Shown here: in pieces, positions 25,113-33,565 of the stretch
Position numbering within the stretch: the first letter of the stretch is position 1
How the letters are laid out: each line of letters begins with the position of its first letter
Assembly: GCF_023015695.1 (NCBI RefSeq)
Contig: NZ_JALKAS010000001.1
Location: 806,001-870,000, forward strand
DNA length: 64,000 nucleotides
Direction of reading: 5' to 3'
From: Jannaschia sp. S6380
GTDB taxonomy: Bacteria > Pseudomonadota > Alphaproteobacteria > Rhodobacterales > Rhodobacteraceae
Program-made: the position numbers and the translations under genes
Notes under the pieces: model-generated
What the model was told of the DNA's origin: nothing
The model's database searches: none
What the model saw: only the letters and a program-made list of their open reading frames with translations

Positions 25113-25966
25113 GACGCCACCGACGGCGCGTCGGCCCAGGCCGCGTCGCGTTCCAGCACCGACAGTTTCGCAACCGGCCGATCCAGCCGCGGCAGGGCGT
25201 TCAGCAGGCCGCGCGTATAGGGATGCGTCGCCTCGTGCAGGTGGTTCGCATCGCAGGTTTCGACCACGCGACCGGCATACATGATCAGCACGCGGTCGCA
25301 GAAATCGGCGACCAGGTTCAGGTCGTGGCTGATGAAGATCAGGCCCATGCCCCGGTCGCGCACCAGATCGTCCATGATCGTCAGCACCTGCCGCTGGACC
25401 GAGACGTCGAGCGCGCTGGTCGGTTCGTCCGCGATCAGGATCTGCGGATCGGGGATCAGCATCATCGCGATCATGATGCGTTGGCCCATCCCGCCCGAGA
25501 CCTCGTGCGGATAGGCACGCATGACGCGGTCGGGATCGTTGATCGACACCGCCTCCAGCATCTCGACGGCCTTGGCATGGGCGTCGCGACGGCTGCCACG
25601 CGCGTGCAGGCGGTAGGCTTCGATCAACTGGTCGCCCACCCGCATCACCGGATTCAGACTGAATTTCGGGTCCTGCATGACCATGCTGATGCGCTGACCG
25701 CGCACGCGGCGCATCTCGGCCTCGGACAGGTCCGGCAGGTTCATCCCTTCGAGTGCGATGCGGTCGGCCTCGACCCGGCCCGGCGGACGGATCAGGCGCA
25801 GGATGGCGCGACCGGTCATGGATTTTCCCGACCCGCTCTCGCCGACGATGCCCAGGCGCTCCCGCCCCAGCGTGAAGGAGACCCCCCGGACGGCGTCGAA
25901 CAGTCCCTGACGGGTGGGAAAGCGAACGCGGAGGTTCTCTACCTCCAGCAGCGGATCGGCGGTCAT
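25109..25966 (-). CDS. Peptide ABC transporter ATP-binding protein (DppD/OppD type)
   Basis: A 285-residue ATPase. Walker A is [10 protein letters not shown] (42-51), the Q-loop MVMQDPKFSLNPVM, the signature VSGGMGQRIMIAMML (the usual form is LSGGMRQR) and Walker [15 protein letters not shown]. The C-terminus carries HPYTRGLLNALPRLDRP, the oligopeptide-transporter extension. The gene overlaps both neighbours by four bases, so stoichiometric production is expected. It acts on the cytosolic face of the inner membrane. Confidence 0.93.
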   Translation of the reverse strand: MTADPLLEVENLRVRFPTRQGLFDAVRGVSFTLGRERLGIVGESGSGKSMTGRAILRLIRPPGRVEADRIALEGMNLPDLSEAEMRRVRGQRISMVMQDPKFSLNPVMRVGDQLIEAYRLHARGSRRDAHAKAVEMLEAVSINDPDRVMRAYPHEVSGGMGQRIMIAMMLIPDPQILIADEPTSALDVSVQRQVLTIMDDLVRDRGMGLIFISHDLNLVADFCDRVLIMYAGRVVETCDANHLHEATHPYTRGLLNALPRLDRPVAKLSVLERDAAWADAPSVAS

Positions 25967-26892
25967 GAATGCCCCCCGCTCTTGGGATCCAGGACGTCGC
26001 GCAGGCCGTCACCCAGCAGGTTGAAGGCAAGGCTGACCGTGAAGATGGCGAGCCCCGGCATGGTGGCCACCCACCAATGATCGAGGATGAAGCGCCGCCC
26101 CTCGGCGATCATGGCGCCCCATTCGGGGCTGGGCGGCTGCGCGCCGAGGCCGAGGAACCCGAGGCCGGCCGCGGCCAGGATGATCCCCGCCATGTCCAGC
26201 GTCACCCGGATGATCAGCGACGAGACGCAAAGCGGCCAGATATGCTTGGTGATGATGCGAAGCGGCCCCGCGCCCTGCAGACGGATCGCGCTGATGTAGT
26301 CCGACGACCGGATCGTCAGCGTCTCGGCCCGCGCGATGCGGGCATAGGGTGGCCAGGCGGTCAGTGAGATGGCGATCACGGCGTTCTCGATCCCCGCCCC
26401 CAGGGCCGCGACGAAGGCGAGCGCCAGCACGAGGCGCGGAAAGGCCAGGAAGATATCCGTGATCCGCATCAGCACGGTGTCCGTCCACCCGCCGACATAC
26501 CCCGCGACGGTGCCGACCAGCAGCCCCGCGACCGGCGCGATCAGCGCGACCAGCGCGACGATGTAGAGCGTGATCCGGCTGCCGTAGATCAGGCGGCTGA
26601 GGATGTCGCGCCCCAAGCTGTCTGTGCCCAGCGGGTGGCCTGGCGTGCCCAGCGGCTGCAACCGGTTGCCCAGGTCCTGCGCCATCCAGTCATGCGGCGC
26701 CAGAAGCGGCGCGAAGGCCGCGACAGCCAGCAACAGGACAAGGATGCCCAGCCCGATCATGGCCAGCGTGTTCGACCGGAAGTTCAGCCAGCCCTGGTAG
26801 ATCGCCGCCGCCTTCGCCTGCCTGCGCGAGGCGGGCGTGTCGGTCGTCAGCCAGGCACGCCATCCGGTATGGATCGTGGATACGTCGCTCAT
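25963..26892 (-). CDS. Peptide ABC transporter permease (DppC type)
   Basis: A 309-residue protein with six transmembrane helices. It has the N-terminal extension, the HPLGTDSLGRDILSRLIYGS segment and the EAA loop around RLQGAGPLRIITKHI, all typical of DppC/OppC. A conserved GLGFLGLGAQPPSPEWG segment follows. ATG 26892 overlaps the stop of the dppB-type gene. It forms the membrane channel with the next upstream permease. Confidence 0.93.
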   Translation of the reverse strand: MSDVSTIHTGWRAWLTTDTPASRRQAKAAAIYQGWLNFRSNTLAMIGLGILVLLLAVAAFAPLLAPHDWMAQDLGNRLQPLGTPGHPLGTDSLGRDILSRLIYGSRITLYIVALVALIAPVAGLLVGTVAGYVGGWTDTVLMRITDIFLAFPRLVLALAFVAALGAGIENAVIAISLTAWPPYARIARAETLTIRSSDYISAIRLQGAGPLRIITKHIWPLCVSSLIIRVTLDMAGIILAAAGLGFLGLGAQPPSPEWGAMIAEGRRFILDHWWVATMPGLAIFTVSLAFNLLGDGLRDVLDPKSGGHS

Positions 26893-27944
26893 TTCGACCT
26901 CGGATCGAAGACCCGGTAGAGCAGGTCCGAGAAGATGTTGAGGCAGATGAAGATCAAACCGACCACGACCGTCCCGCCGAGCACCGCGTTCATGTCCGCC
27001 GACAGAAGCGCGGTCGTGATGTAGCTGCCGATGCCGGGCCAGGCGAAGATGATTTCCGTCAGGACCGACCCTTCCAGAAGGTTCGCATAGCTCAGCGCGA
27101 TGACGGTGATCAGCTGGACGCGGATGTTGCGGAAGGCGTGGCCCCAGATGACGGACCATTCCGACATGCCCTTCACGCGGGCCGTCGTCACGTATTCCGC
27201 GCTCAGCTGCTCCAGCATGAAGGACCGCGTCATACGGCTGATATAGGCCAGCGAGTAGTAGCCCAGCAGCGATGCCGGCAGGACGATGTGGCTAAACGCG
27301 TTGCGGAAAACGTCCCAGTTTCCGGCGATGGCGCTGTCGATCAGGATCATGCCGGTCCGGTCGGGGACGATGCCCTGATAGAAGATGTCGAGCCGCCCCG
27401 GCCCGCCGACCCAGCCCAGGATGCCGTAGAAGATCAGCAGACCGATCAGGCCCAGCCAGAAGATCGGCATCGAATAGCCCACCAGCGCCACGACGCGTGC
27501 GATCTGGTCGATCCAGCTGCCTTGGCGCACGGCCGAGATCACGCCCAGCGGGATGCCGAAGACGATGCCGATGAGGACGCCGATCGTCGCCAATTCCAGC
27601 GTGGCGGGAAAGACGCGGGCGATGTCCTCAGCCACGGGGCGCGCGTTAAGGAGCGACATGCCGAATTCGCCGCGCACCACGTCCCAGATGTAGTAGGCGA
27701 ACTGCACGATCATCGGCTGGTCGAGGCCCAGTTGCCGATAGACCTGGTCGTAGGTCTCCTGCGAGGCGCGCTCGCCCACGATGGCGAGGACCGGATCGAT
27801 GGGCATGACGCGCCCGATGAGGAACGTCACGAAAAGCAGCCCCAGCATCGTCGCCGCGATGGATCCCAGCGTCCGCAACGCGCCGGTGAACCAGGGGGCG
27901 AGGGGCGCGCGCCTGCGTCGCGGGGCGTCGGGGGTGGCGGTCAT
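26889..27944 (-). CDS. Peptide ABC transporter permease (DppB type)
   Basis: A 351-residue permease with six transmembrane helices. LLFVTFLIGRVMPIDPV near the N-terminus and YSMPIFWLGLIGLLIFYG in the middle are DppB/OppB features, and the EAA loop is at TARVKGMSEWSVIWGHA. ATG 27944 follows GGAG; the apparent frame extends upstream without a better site. It lies 91 bp after the binding-protein gene, with two hairpins between. Confidence 0.92.
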   Translation of the reverse strand: MTATPDAPRRRRAPLAPWFTGALRTLGSIAATMLGLLFVTFLIGRVMPIDPVLAIVGERASQETYDQVYRQLGLDQPMIVQFAYYIWDVVRGEFGMSLLNARPVAEDIARVFPATLELATIGVLIGIVFGIPLGVISAVRQGSWIDQIARVVALVGYSMPIFWLGLIGLLIFYGILGWVGGPGRLDIFYQGIVPDRTGMILIDSAIAGNWDVFRNAFSHIVLPASLLGYYSLAYISRMTRSFMLEQLSAEYVTTARVKGMSEWSVIWGHAFRNIRVQLITVIALSYANLLEGSVLTEIIFAWPGIGSYITTALLSADMNAVLGGTVVVGLIFICLNIFSDLLYRVFDPRSK

Positions 27945-27970
27945 GGGGCTCCGTCCCAATGGCGTCGGGA

Positions 27971-28024
27971 AAGGGGCGCGGACGCCCCCTTCGATGTCTG
28001 GAGTGGCGGGGGCCCCACGGCCCC
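27971..28024 (-). promoter_or_regulatory. Two intercistronic hairpins between peptide-binding protein and permease genes
   Basis: One hairpin pairs GGGGCG with CGCCCC (27973-27988, loop CGGA). A second pairs GGGGCC with GGCCCC (28009-28024, loop CCAC). Both lie in the 91-bp gap after the binding-protein stop on the minus strand and lack strong T tracts. They probably stabilise the binding-protein message or reduce read-through into the permeases. Confidence 0.55.
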
Positions 28025-28035
28025 TGCCCACGGGA

Positions 28036-29634
28036 TCACTTCTCGATCACCCAATAGCTGACGGCGGTGGTCGCGCCGCCGAGGTTCACGTTCTCGACGT
28101 TGTCACGCATCGCGGCCTGTTCGATCTTCTGGAACATAATCGCGAAGGGCGAGGTCTCCCGGAACTCGGCCTGAATGTCCGCGTACATCTGTTGGCGCAT
28201 CTCGCGGTCGTTCTCGACCACGGCGGCCTCGACCTTCTCGGTCAGCCCGCCCGTGTCCCAGGCGTTGCGCCAGGCCAGCAGGCCGGTGGCATTGGCCTCG
28301 TCGCTGTTGTCGGGATTGTAGGCGAAGGTGCCGGCATTGGTGTGCGGGTCCGGGTAATCCGGCCCCCAGGCGCCGAGATAGACGTCGAGTTCGCGTGCCC
28401 GGTAGCGGCCGAGGATCTGCTTGGCCGTCCCAACCGTGATGTTCAGCGTGATGCCCGCCTGCGCGAAGGTGTTCTGCAGCGTCTGGGCGATCTCGATCCG
28501 CTCCTGCGCCTCGCGAACGCCGACCTCCAGCTCCATGCTTTCGACGCCGGCCTCGGCCAGCAGTTCCTTCGCGCGCTCGACATTCAGGCTGAACGGGTTT
28601 TCGTCCACCGCGCCCAGAAAGGTCTGGGGCAGGAAGTTCTGGTGGATCGTGTACTGCCCGTCGAGGAAGCTGCCCTCCATGCCCTCGTAGTCGATCAGGT
28701 ACTTGATGGCCTGGCGCACCTCGGGCTTTGACAGCTCGGGATGCTTCTGGTTCAAAGCCACGTACATCAGACGACCGCGCAACTCGTCGTGGATCTTGAC
28801 GCCCTCGGCCTCGCGGGCGCCGGCGATGTCCTCGGGGTTGAGGTTGCGCGCCATGTCGATGTCGCCCCGCTCCAGCAGCAGACGCTGTGACGCGCTTTCC
28901 TGGACGTGGCGCACGATGACCCGCTCCATCGAGGGCGAGCCGAGGTAGTAATCGGGATTGGATTCGAGCGTTACGCTCTCGTTCGGGGTCCAGGAGACGA
29001 GCTTGTAGGCCCCCGACCCGGCGGAGTTGGTCTTGAGCCAGTTGTTGCCCAGGTCGCCGTCCTGCTCGTTGGCCAGCACCAGCTCCTTGTCGACGATACC
29101 GCCGATGGTCGCGGTCAGGCAGTTGAGCACGAACGACGTCGCGTAGGGCTTGTCGGTGACGATTGTCACGGTGTTGCCGTCCGCCACGATCGTCTCCTCG
29201 ACGTTGTCGGCGGTGAAACCGAACTGCGTGAGGATGAAGGCCGGCGTCAGGTTCAGCTCGACCACCCGGCGCAGCGAGAACTCGACATCCTCGGCCCGGA
29301 CCGGGTTGCCCGAATGGAAGGTCAGCCCGTCGCGGATGGTGAAGGTGATGGTGCGGCCGTCCTCGCTCACCTCCCAGCTCTCGGCCACCTCGGGCTGGTA
29401 GCCCGCGTCCAGGTCGCCGGGATCGAAGTTCACCAGCTTCTGGTAGATGTTGCGGCTGACGTCGGAGCCGGCGAACTCGAAGCTCTCGGCCGGGTCGAGC
29501 GACGTGATGTCGTCGATGCGGTTGGCGATGACCAGCATGTTGTCGGGCGTCTGCGCCAGCGTCAGCGTGGCCGTTCCCGTCAGAAGCGTGGCCGCCAGGC
29601 CGACCCCCGCGAGTGTGCGTGTGAAGAACGTCAT
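28036..29634 (-). CDS. Peptide ABC transporter substrate-binding protein (SBP family 5)
   Basis: A 532-residue periplasmic protein with a Sec signal peptide (about residues 1-27, ending TLTLAQ). SBP5 features include SFEFAGSDVSRNIYQKLVNF, AESWEVSEDGRTITFTIRDGLTFHSG-like spacing (seen as DGLTFHSGNPVRAEDVEFSL) and YDPDNSDE-type loops. It binds peptides or peptide-like compounds. It is second in an operon after an M19 dipeptidase, with a 4-bp overlap, so uptake may be joined to hydrolysis of the same compound. Confidence 0.92.
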   Translation of the reverse strand: MTFFTRTLAGVGLAATLLTGTATLTLAQTPDNMLVIANRIDDITSLDPAESFEFAGSDVSRNIYQKLVNFDPGDLDAGYQPEVAESWEVSEDGRTITFTIRDGLTFHSGNPVRAEDVEFSLRRVVELNLTPAFILTQFGFTADNVEETIVADGNTVTIVTDKPYATSFVLNCLTATIGGIVDKELVLANEQDGDLGNNWLKTNSAGSGAYKLVSWTPNESVTLESNPDYYLGSPSMERVIVRHVQESASQRLLLERGDIDMARNLNPEDIAGAREAEGVKIHDELRGRLMYVALNQKHPELSKPEVRQAIKYLIDYEGMEGSFLDGQYTIHQNFLPQTFLGAVDENPFSLNVERAKELLAEAGVESMELEVGVREAQERIEIAQTLQNTFAQAGITLNITVGTAKQILGRYRARELDVYLGAWGPDYPDPHTNAGTFAYNPDNSDEANATGLLAWRNAWDTGGLTEKVEAAVVENDREMRQQMYADIQAEFRETSPFAIMFQKIEQAAMRDNVENVNLGGATTAVSYWVIEK

Positions 29635-30734
29635 TCTCTCTCTCCTTGTTGTTGGTCGCGTCCGGGGTCTTCGGTGCCCCAGGTCCGCGCGAGCAGCCGC
29701 AGCCAGTTGCCGTGGCAGATCTTCTCGATAAGGTCCTCGCCGTATCCGTGGTCGCGCATGGCTCGCCGCAGGATGGGCAGCGTCGAGACGTCGTCCAACG
29801 CCTCCGGCACCATCGCCCCGTCATAGTCCGAGCCGAGGCCGACCCGGTCTTCGCCCAGCCCGTCCAGCAGATGGTCGAGATGGCGCAACATCGTCTCGAC
29901 CGGCGTGTCGGCGATCTTGCGGCCGTCCTCCCGCAGGAACGACACGGCGAAGTTCAGGCCCACCATGCCGTCGCTGTCGCGGATCGCGGCCAGCTGACCG
30001 TCGGTCAGGTTGCGCGAATGCGTGCACAGCGCGTGGGCGTTGGAATGGGTCGCGACCAGCGGCTTCGTCGAATGGCGTGCCACGTCCCAGAACCCCGCCT
30101 CGTTCAGGTGGCTGAGGTCGACCATGATCCCCAGCTCGTCGCAGCGGCGCACCAGGCGCAGGCCGTGATCCGTCAGGCCGGTGCCGATATCGGGGCCTGA
30201 CGGGTAGCGGAAGGGCACGCCGTGGCCATACATGGTCGACCGCGACCAGACCGGCCCCAGCGACCGCAGCCCCGCGGCATGGAACACGTCCAGCGCGTGC
30301 AGGTCCACGTCGATGGCCTCGGCCCCCTCCATGTGCAGGATCGCCGCCATGACGCCCTGTGCCCGCGCCGCGCGGATGTCGGCGACGCTTCGGCAGACCC
30401 GCACGACGCCCTTGCGTTCCAAGGCGAACAGCACGGCCATCTGGCCCAGGACGACGGGCAGCGCGTCTTCGCATTCGACCGGGTCGGGCAGCGCGATATC
30501 GTAGGAGGGCTGGCGCATCAGCTCGAACAGGGCTTCGAGGTCCATCGCCGCCGGCGAAGGAACCCAGACGGCGAAGAACCCTCCGCCGAACCCGCCGGCG
30601 CGTGCCTTGATCGCGTCGATGGCGCCGTCACGCCCCGTCGACACCTCGTCGAGTGCCGCCATGCTGCCCGCGCGCCACAGCTTGGACAGCAGGTCATTGT
30701 GGCCGTCGAAGATGAATGGCGCCGTGTCGTCCAT
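29631..30734 (-). CDS. Membrane dipeptidase (peptidase family M19, renal dipeptidase type)
   Basis: A 367-residue zinc dipeptidase. Metal ligands are visible in the DGHNDLLSK motif near residue 10, in HMEGAEAID, in MVDLSHLNEAGFWDVA and in ATHSNAHALCTHSRNL, plus GSDYDGA near the end. It hydrolyses dipeptides, often with a D-amino acid at the second position. No signal peptide is seen, so it acts in the cytosol on imported peptides. ATG 30734 is chosen because the protein then begins at the first metal strand. It heads the operon with the peptide transporter. Confidence 0.92.
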   Translation of the reverse strand: MDDTAPFIFDGHNDLLSKLWRAGSMAALDEVSTGRDGAIDAIKARAGGFGGGFFAVWVPSPAAMDLEALFELMRQPSYDIALPDPVECEDALPVVLGQMAVLFALERKGVVRVCRSVADIRAARAQGVMAAILHMEGAEAIDVDLHALDVFHAAGLRSLGPVWSRSTMYGHGVPFRYPSGPDIGTGLTDHGLRLVRRCDELGIMVDLSHLNEAGFWDVARHSTKPLVATHSNAHALCTHSRNLTDGQLAAIRDSDGMVGLNFAVSFLREDGRKIADTPVETMLRHLDHLLDGLGEDRVGLGSDYDGAMVPEALDDVSTLPILRRAMRDHGYGEDLIEKICHGNWLRLLARTWGTEDPGRDQQQGERE

Positions 30735-30783
30735 GGAATCCCCACCCCTCGGAGAGAGCCTAGACGACATTCGCCGCATAACG

Positions 30784-30801
30784 TCATAGTAAATGCCATG
30801 A
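30784..30801. promoter_or_regulatory. Candidate LysR operator between dipeptidase and LysR genes
   Basis: TCAT-N10-ATGA is an inverted repeat in the 91-bp divergent gap. It has the T-N11-A core expected for LysR sites and an AT-rich stretch beside it. The position suits control of both the dipeptidase-transporter operon and the regulator itself. Confidence 0.4.
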
Positions 30802-30825
30802 GTTTTTATCATTGACCTAGTCGCC

Positions 30826-31776
30826 ATGCCCGATCGTCACGACACGTCCGCCCCCCGTCGCTGGCACAGTCTGCGCGAATACGACGCCCTGCGCGCCGTT
30901 CTTCAGACCGGAACCACGGCCGAGGCCGCGCGTCGTCTGGGCCTGTCGCAATCGGCGGTGAGCCGGTCCATCTCGAACCTGGAGGCACGCCAGTCGGTGA
31001 CGCTGTTCACCCGCGAGGCCGGCCGCCTGCAGCCCACGCAGGAGGCGGTGCGCCTGAACCTTCGGCTGGATCCGCTCTTCGAGGCGCTGTCGCGGATCGA
31101 CGGCCCCGAGGAGAACGTGCAGGAGACGCTCCGCCTCATCGCGCCACCGAGCTATGCCCACCGCTTCCTGGTCGAGCAGATCGGGACCTTTCTGAAGGCC
31201 AACCGCAGCTTCTTCGTAAGCCTGGAGGTCGCCTCCTCGGACGATCTCGCCCGCGAGATCATCGCCGACCGCTTCGACCTCGGGCTGATCGGCACGGAAC
31301 TGACCCGTGCCGACCTCAAGCAGGTGCCCTTTCGCCAGAGCAGCGCGGTCTGCGTGATGGCCGCCGGTCATCCGCTCGCCGGCCGGTCGGTCGTGACGCC
31401 CGCCGACCTCGACGGGCAGGACCTGATCGCGCTCGCCGCCCGTCACGCCCGCCGCGGCCAACTCGAACGCGTCCTCGCGCGCGCGGGCGCCACCCCCCGG
31501 ATCGTGGCCGAGGTCACGACATCCTTCGCCGCCGCCGACCTGGCCGGCGCGGGGCTTGGCCTGTCCGTGGTCAACCCGTTTCCCCTTCACCTCTACCGCT
31601 CGCGGGACCTGGCCTTCGTGCCCTTCGACAGCCCGATCCGCTATCGCACCCATTTCGTCATCAGCAGTCGCCGCCCCCTGCCGCGGATCGCGCGCGCCTT
31701 CATCCGCCACCTCCGACTCCACACACCGACGGACCCGTATTCGCGACAGGTCGAACGGACGGAGGATCGCGACTGA
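30826..31776 (+). CDS. LysR-family transcriptional regulator
   Basis: A 316-residue regulator. The helix-turn-helix spans about residues 28-47 (GTTAEAARRLGLSQSAVSRS), followed by the effector-binding domain. It is divergent from the dipeptidase-peptide transporter operon and is its likely activator. The effector is unknown but could be an imported peptide or released amino acid. It is unrelated in detail to the two LysR paralogues near 5 and 13 kb. Confidence 0.9.
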   Translation: MPDRHDTSAPRRWHSLREYDALRAVLQTGTTAEAARRLGLSQSAVSRSISNLEARQSVTLFTREAGRLQPTQEAVRLNLRLDPLFEALSRIDGPEENVQETLRLIAPPSYAHRFLVEQIGTFLKANRSFFVSLEVASSDDLAREIIADRFDLGLIGTELTRADLKQVPFRQSSAVCVMAAGHPLAGRSVVTPADLDGQDLIALAARHARRGQLERVLARAGATPRIVAEVTTSFAAADLAGAGLGLSVVNPFPLHLYRSRDLAFVPFDSPIRYRTHFVISSRRPLPRIARAFIRHLRLHTPTDPYSRQVERTEDRD

Positions 31777-31924
31777 CCGGGCGTCGGGTCGCATCGGCAT
31801 AGGGACCGGCATGCCATCGCGCCGGGCCGAACCTTGACGCTGCCGTCCGTCCGGGCCGTCCTGCGCCTGTCGATCATCCCCACGTGTCGTGCCGCTGCGG
31901 TTGTTCCCGGCCGGCCCGTTCGAA

Positions 31925-31932
31925 CATACTGC
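31925..31932. promoter_or_regulatory. CATACTGC motif upstream of uxaC
   Basis: The octamer recurs from the GntR-uxuA promoter (20286-20293), and in both places GTAATRTCG follows within 30 bases. It starts 57 bp before the uxaC GTG. It is suggested as part of an operator for the hexuronate GntR regulator. Confidence 0.35.
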
Positions 31933-31981
31933 ATCCGTAATATCGCCCTGAACGCGTGGGGCCAATCGCGGAAGGACCGCC

Positions 31982-33358
31982 GTGCCGCAGCCAATCGACC
32001 TCTCGCCCGCCGAACGCGACATCTATGAACCGCTCGCCAATCTGCCGATCGTGTCGCCGCACGGCCATACCAACCCGGCCTGGTTTGCGCGCGATGCCCC
32101 GTTCGGCGATCCGGCCAGCCTGCTGGTGACGCCGGACCACTACGTGTTCCGCATGCTCTACAGCCGGGGCGTCGATCTGGCGGAGCTCGGCATCGGCGGC
32201 GCCCCGTTCGAGCCGCGGCGTGCCTTCGCCCGCTTGGCCGAACACTGGGACGCCTTCCTCGGCACGCCCAGCCGAAGCTGGATGGAACACGCCCTGCGCC
32301 AGTGCTTTAACGTGGATCAACCGCTGACCCCGGCGACTGCAATGGATATCTACGACCAGATCGACGCGCGCCTGAAGGATCCGGCCTTCCGCCCGCGCGC
32401 GCTCCTCGACCGGTTCGGGATCGAGATTCTGGCGACGACCGACGGCGCACTCGACGACCTGCAACACCACCGCGAGTTCGCCAGCACGGGCCACGCGACC
32501 CGGCTGATCCCGACCTTCCGGCCGGACGCCGTCCTGAACCCGGCACGGCCGGGCTTTGCCGAGGGGATCGTGCGGCTCGGAGAATGCGTCGGGCAGGACA
32601 TCACGGACTACGACGCCTATATGGATGCGCTGCGCGAACGGCGGCGCCAATTTATCGAAGCCGGCGCCACAGCCACCGACCATGACGTGCCGGTCCTCGC
32701 GACCCGCTGGCTTTCGTGTGCGGACGTCACGGCGCTGTTCGACGACGCGCGCCGCGGCACGATCGATGCGAACGGGGCCGCCCGTTTCTACGGCCACGTG
32801 TTGATCGAGATGGCGCAGATGTCTTTGGACGACGGGCTTGTCATGCAGATCCACGCCGGATCGCGCCGATCCACCAACCATGCACTGCGCGACCGGTTCG
32901 GTGCCGACATGGGCGCCGACATTCCGCAGCGGACGGATTGGGTCGGGGGCCTGGACGCGCTGTTGAACCGCGTCGGCAACGACGCATCCCTGACGATCAT
33001 CGCCTTCACCCTGGACGAAACCGCCTATGCGCGCGAACTGGCCCCGATGGCGGGGCATTGGCCGGCACTCCGGCTCGGTCCGCCATGGTGGTTCCACGAC
33101 AGCCTGAACGGCATCCTGCGCTACTTCGACCAGGTCGTCGAAACGGCCGGCTATCGCAACCTCGCAGGGTTCAACGACGACACGCGGGCTTTCCTGTCGA
33201 TCCCGGCGCGTCACGACCTGTGGCGGCGCGCGGTTGCAATCCACCTGGCCCGCCAGGTCGGGCGTGGCTTGTTCGATCGCAGGGACGCCGCACGATTGGG
33301 GCAGCTTCTCGCCCGCGACCTGGCCGTCGAGGCCTATCGCCTGGGGTCGCGCGCATGA
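31982..33358 (+). CDS. uxaC: Glucuronate isomerase
   Basis: A 458-residue enzyme that converts D-glucuronate to D-fructuronate (and galacturonate to tagaturonate). It is a TIM-barrel member of the amidohydrolase superfamily; SPHGHTNPAWFA holds the first metal histidines, FGIEILATTDGALDDL and MQIHAGSRRSTN are conserved, and LRLGPPWWFHDSLNG is the typical C-terminal signature. The GTG at 31982 follows GGAAGGA. It is about 9 kb from uxuAB, with the peptide operon inserted between. Length fits the family (about 470). Confidence 0.95.
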   Translation: MPQPIDLSPAERDIYEPLANLPIVSPHGHTNPAWFARDAPFGDPASLLVTPDHYVFRMLYSRGVDLAELGIGGAPFEPRRAFARLAEHWDAFLGTPSRSWMEHALRQCFNVDQPLTPATAMDIYDQIDARLKDPAFRPRALLDRFGIEILATTDGALDDLQHHREFASTGHATRLIPTFRPDAVLNPARPGFAEGIVRLGECVGQDITDYDAYMDALRERRRQFIEAGATATDHDVPVLATRWLSCADVTALFDDARRGTIDANGAARFYGHVLIEMAQMSLDDGLVMQIHAGSRRSTNHALRDRFGADMGADIPQRTDWVGGLDALLNRVGNDASLTIIAFTLDETAYARELAPMAGHWPALRLGPPWWFHDSLNGILRYFDQVVETAGYRNLAGFNDDTRAFLSIPARHDLWRRAVAIHLARQVGRGLFDRRDAARLGQLLARDLAVEAYRLGSRA

Positions 33359-33565
33359 TCGCCTCAAAGGCAAGCGGGCGCGGACCGGATCGGCAGGTTG
33401 CGCGCGGAGGACGGACTCCCTGACACGGCGCCTCGCCGCAAGTCGGCGCGATAACCGCGCGACGCTCATCGTCCTGCTGGATGCGGTCCACGGGCGGGAA
33501 TGGCCTGAAACCATCGTCGCCGGGATCGCGGATGCCCGCCCTGACCGCGCGCCATGCCCGATGCG

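Noticed and set aside
33359..33565. Possible small gene between uxaC and the Gfo/Idh/MocA gene
   Set aside because: Open frames are short, arginine-rich and without start signals or motifs.
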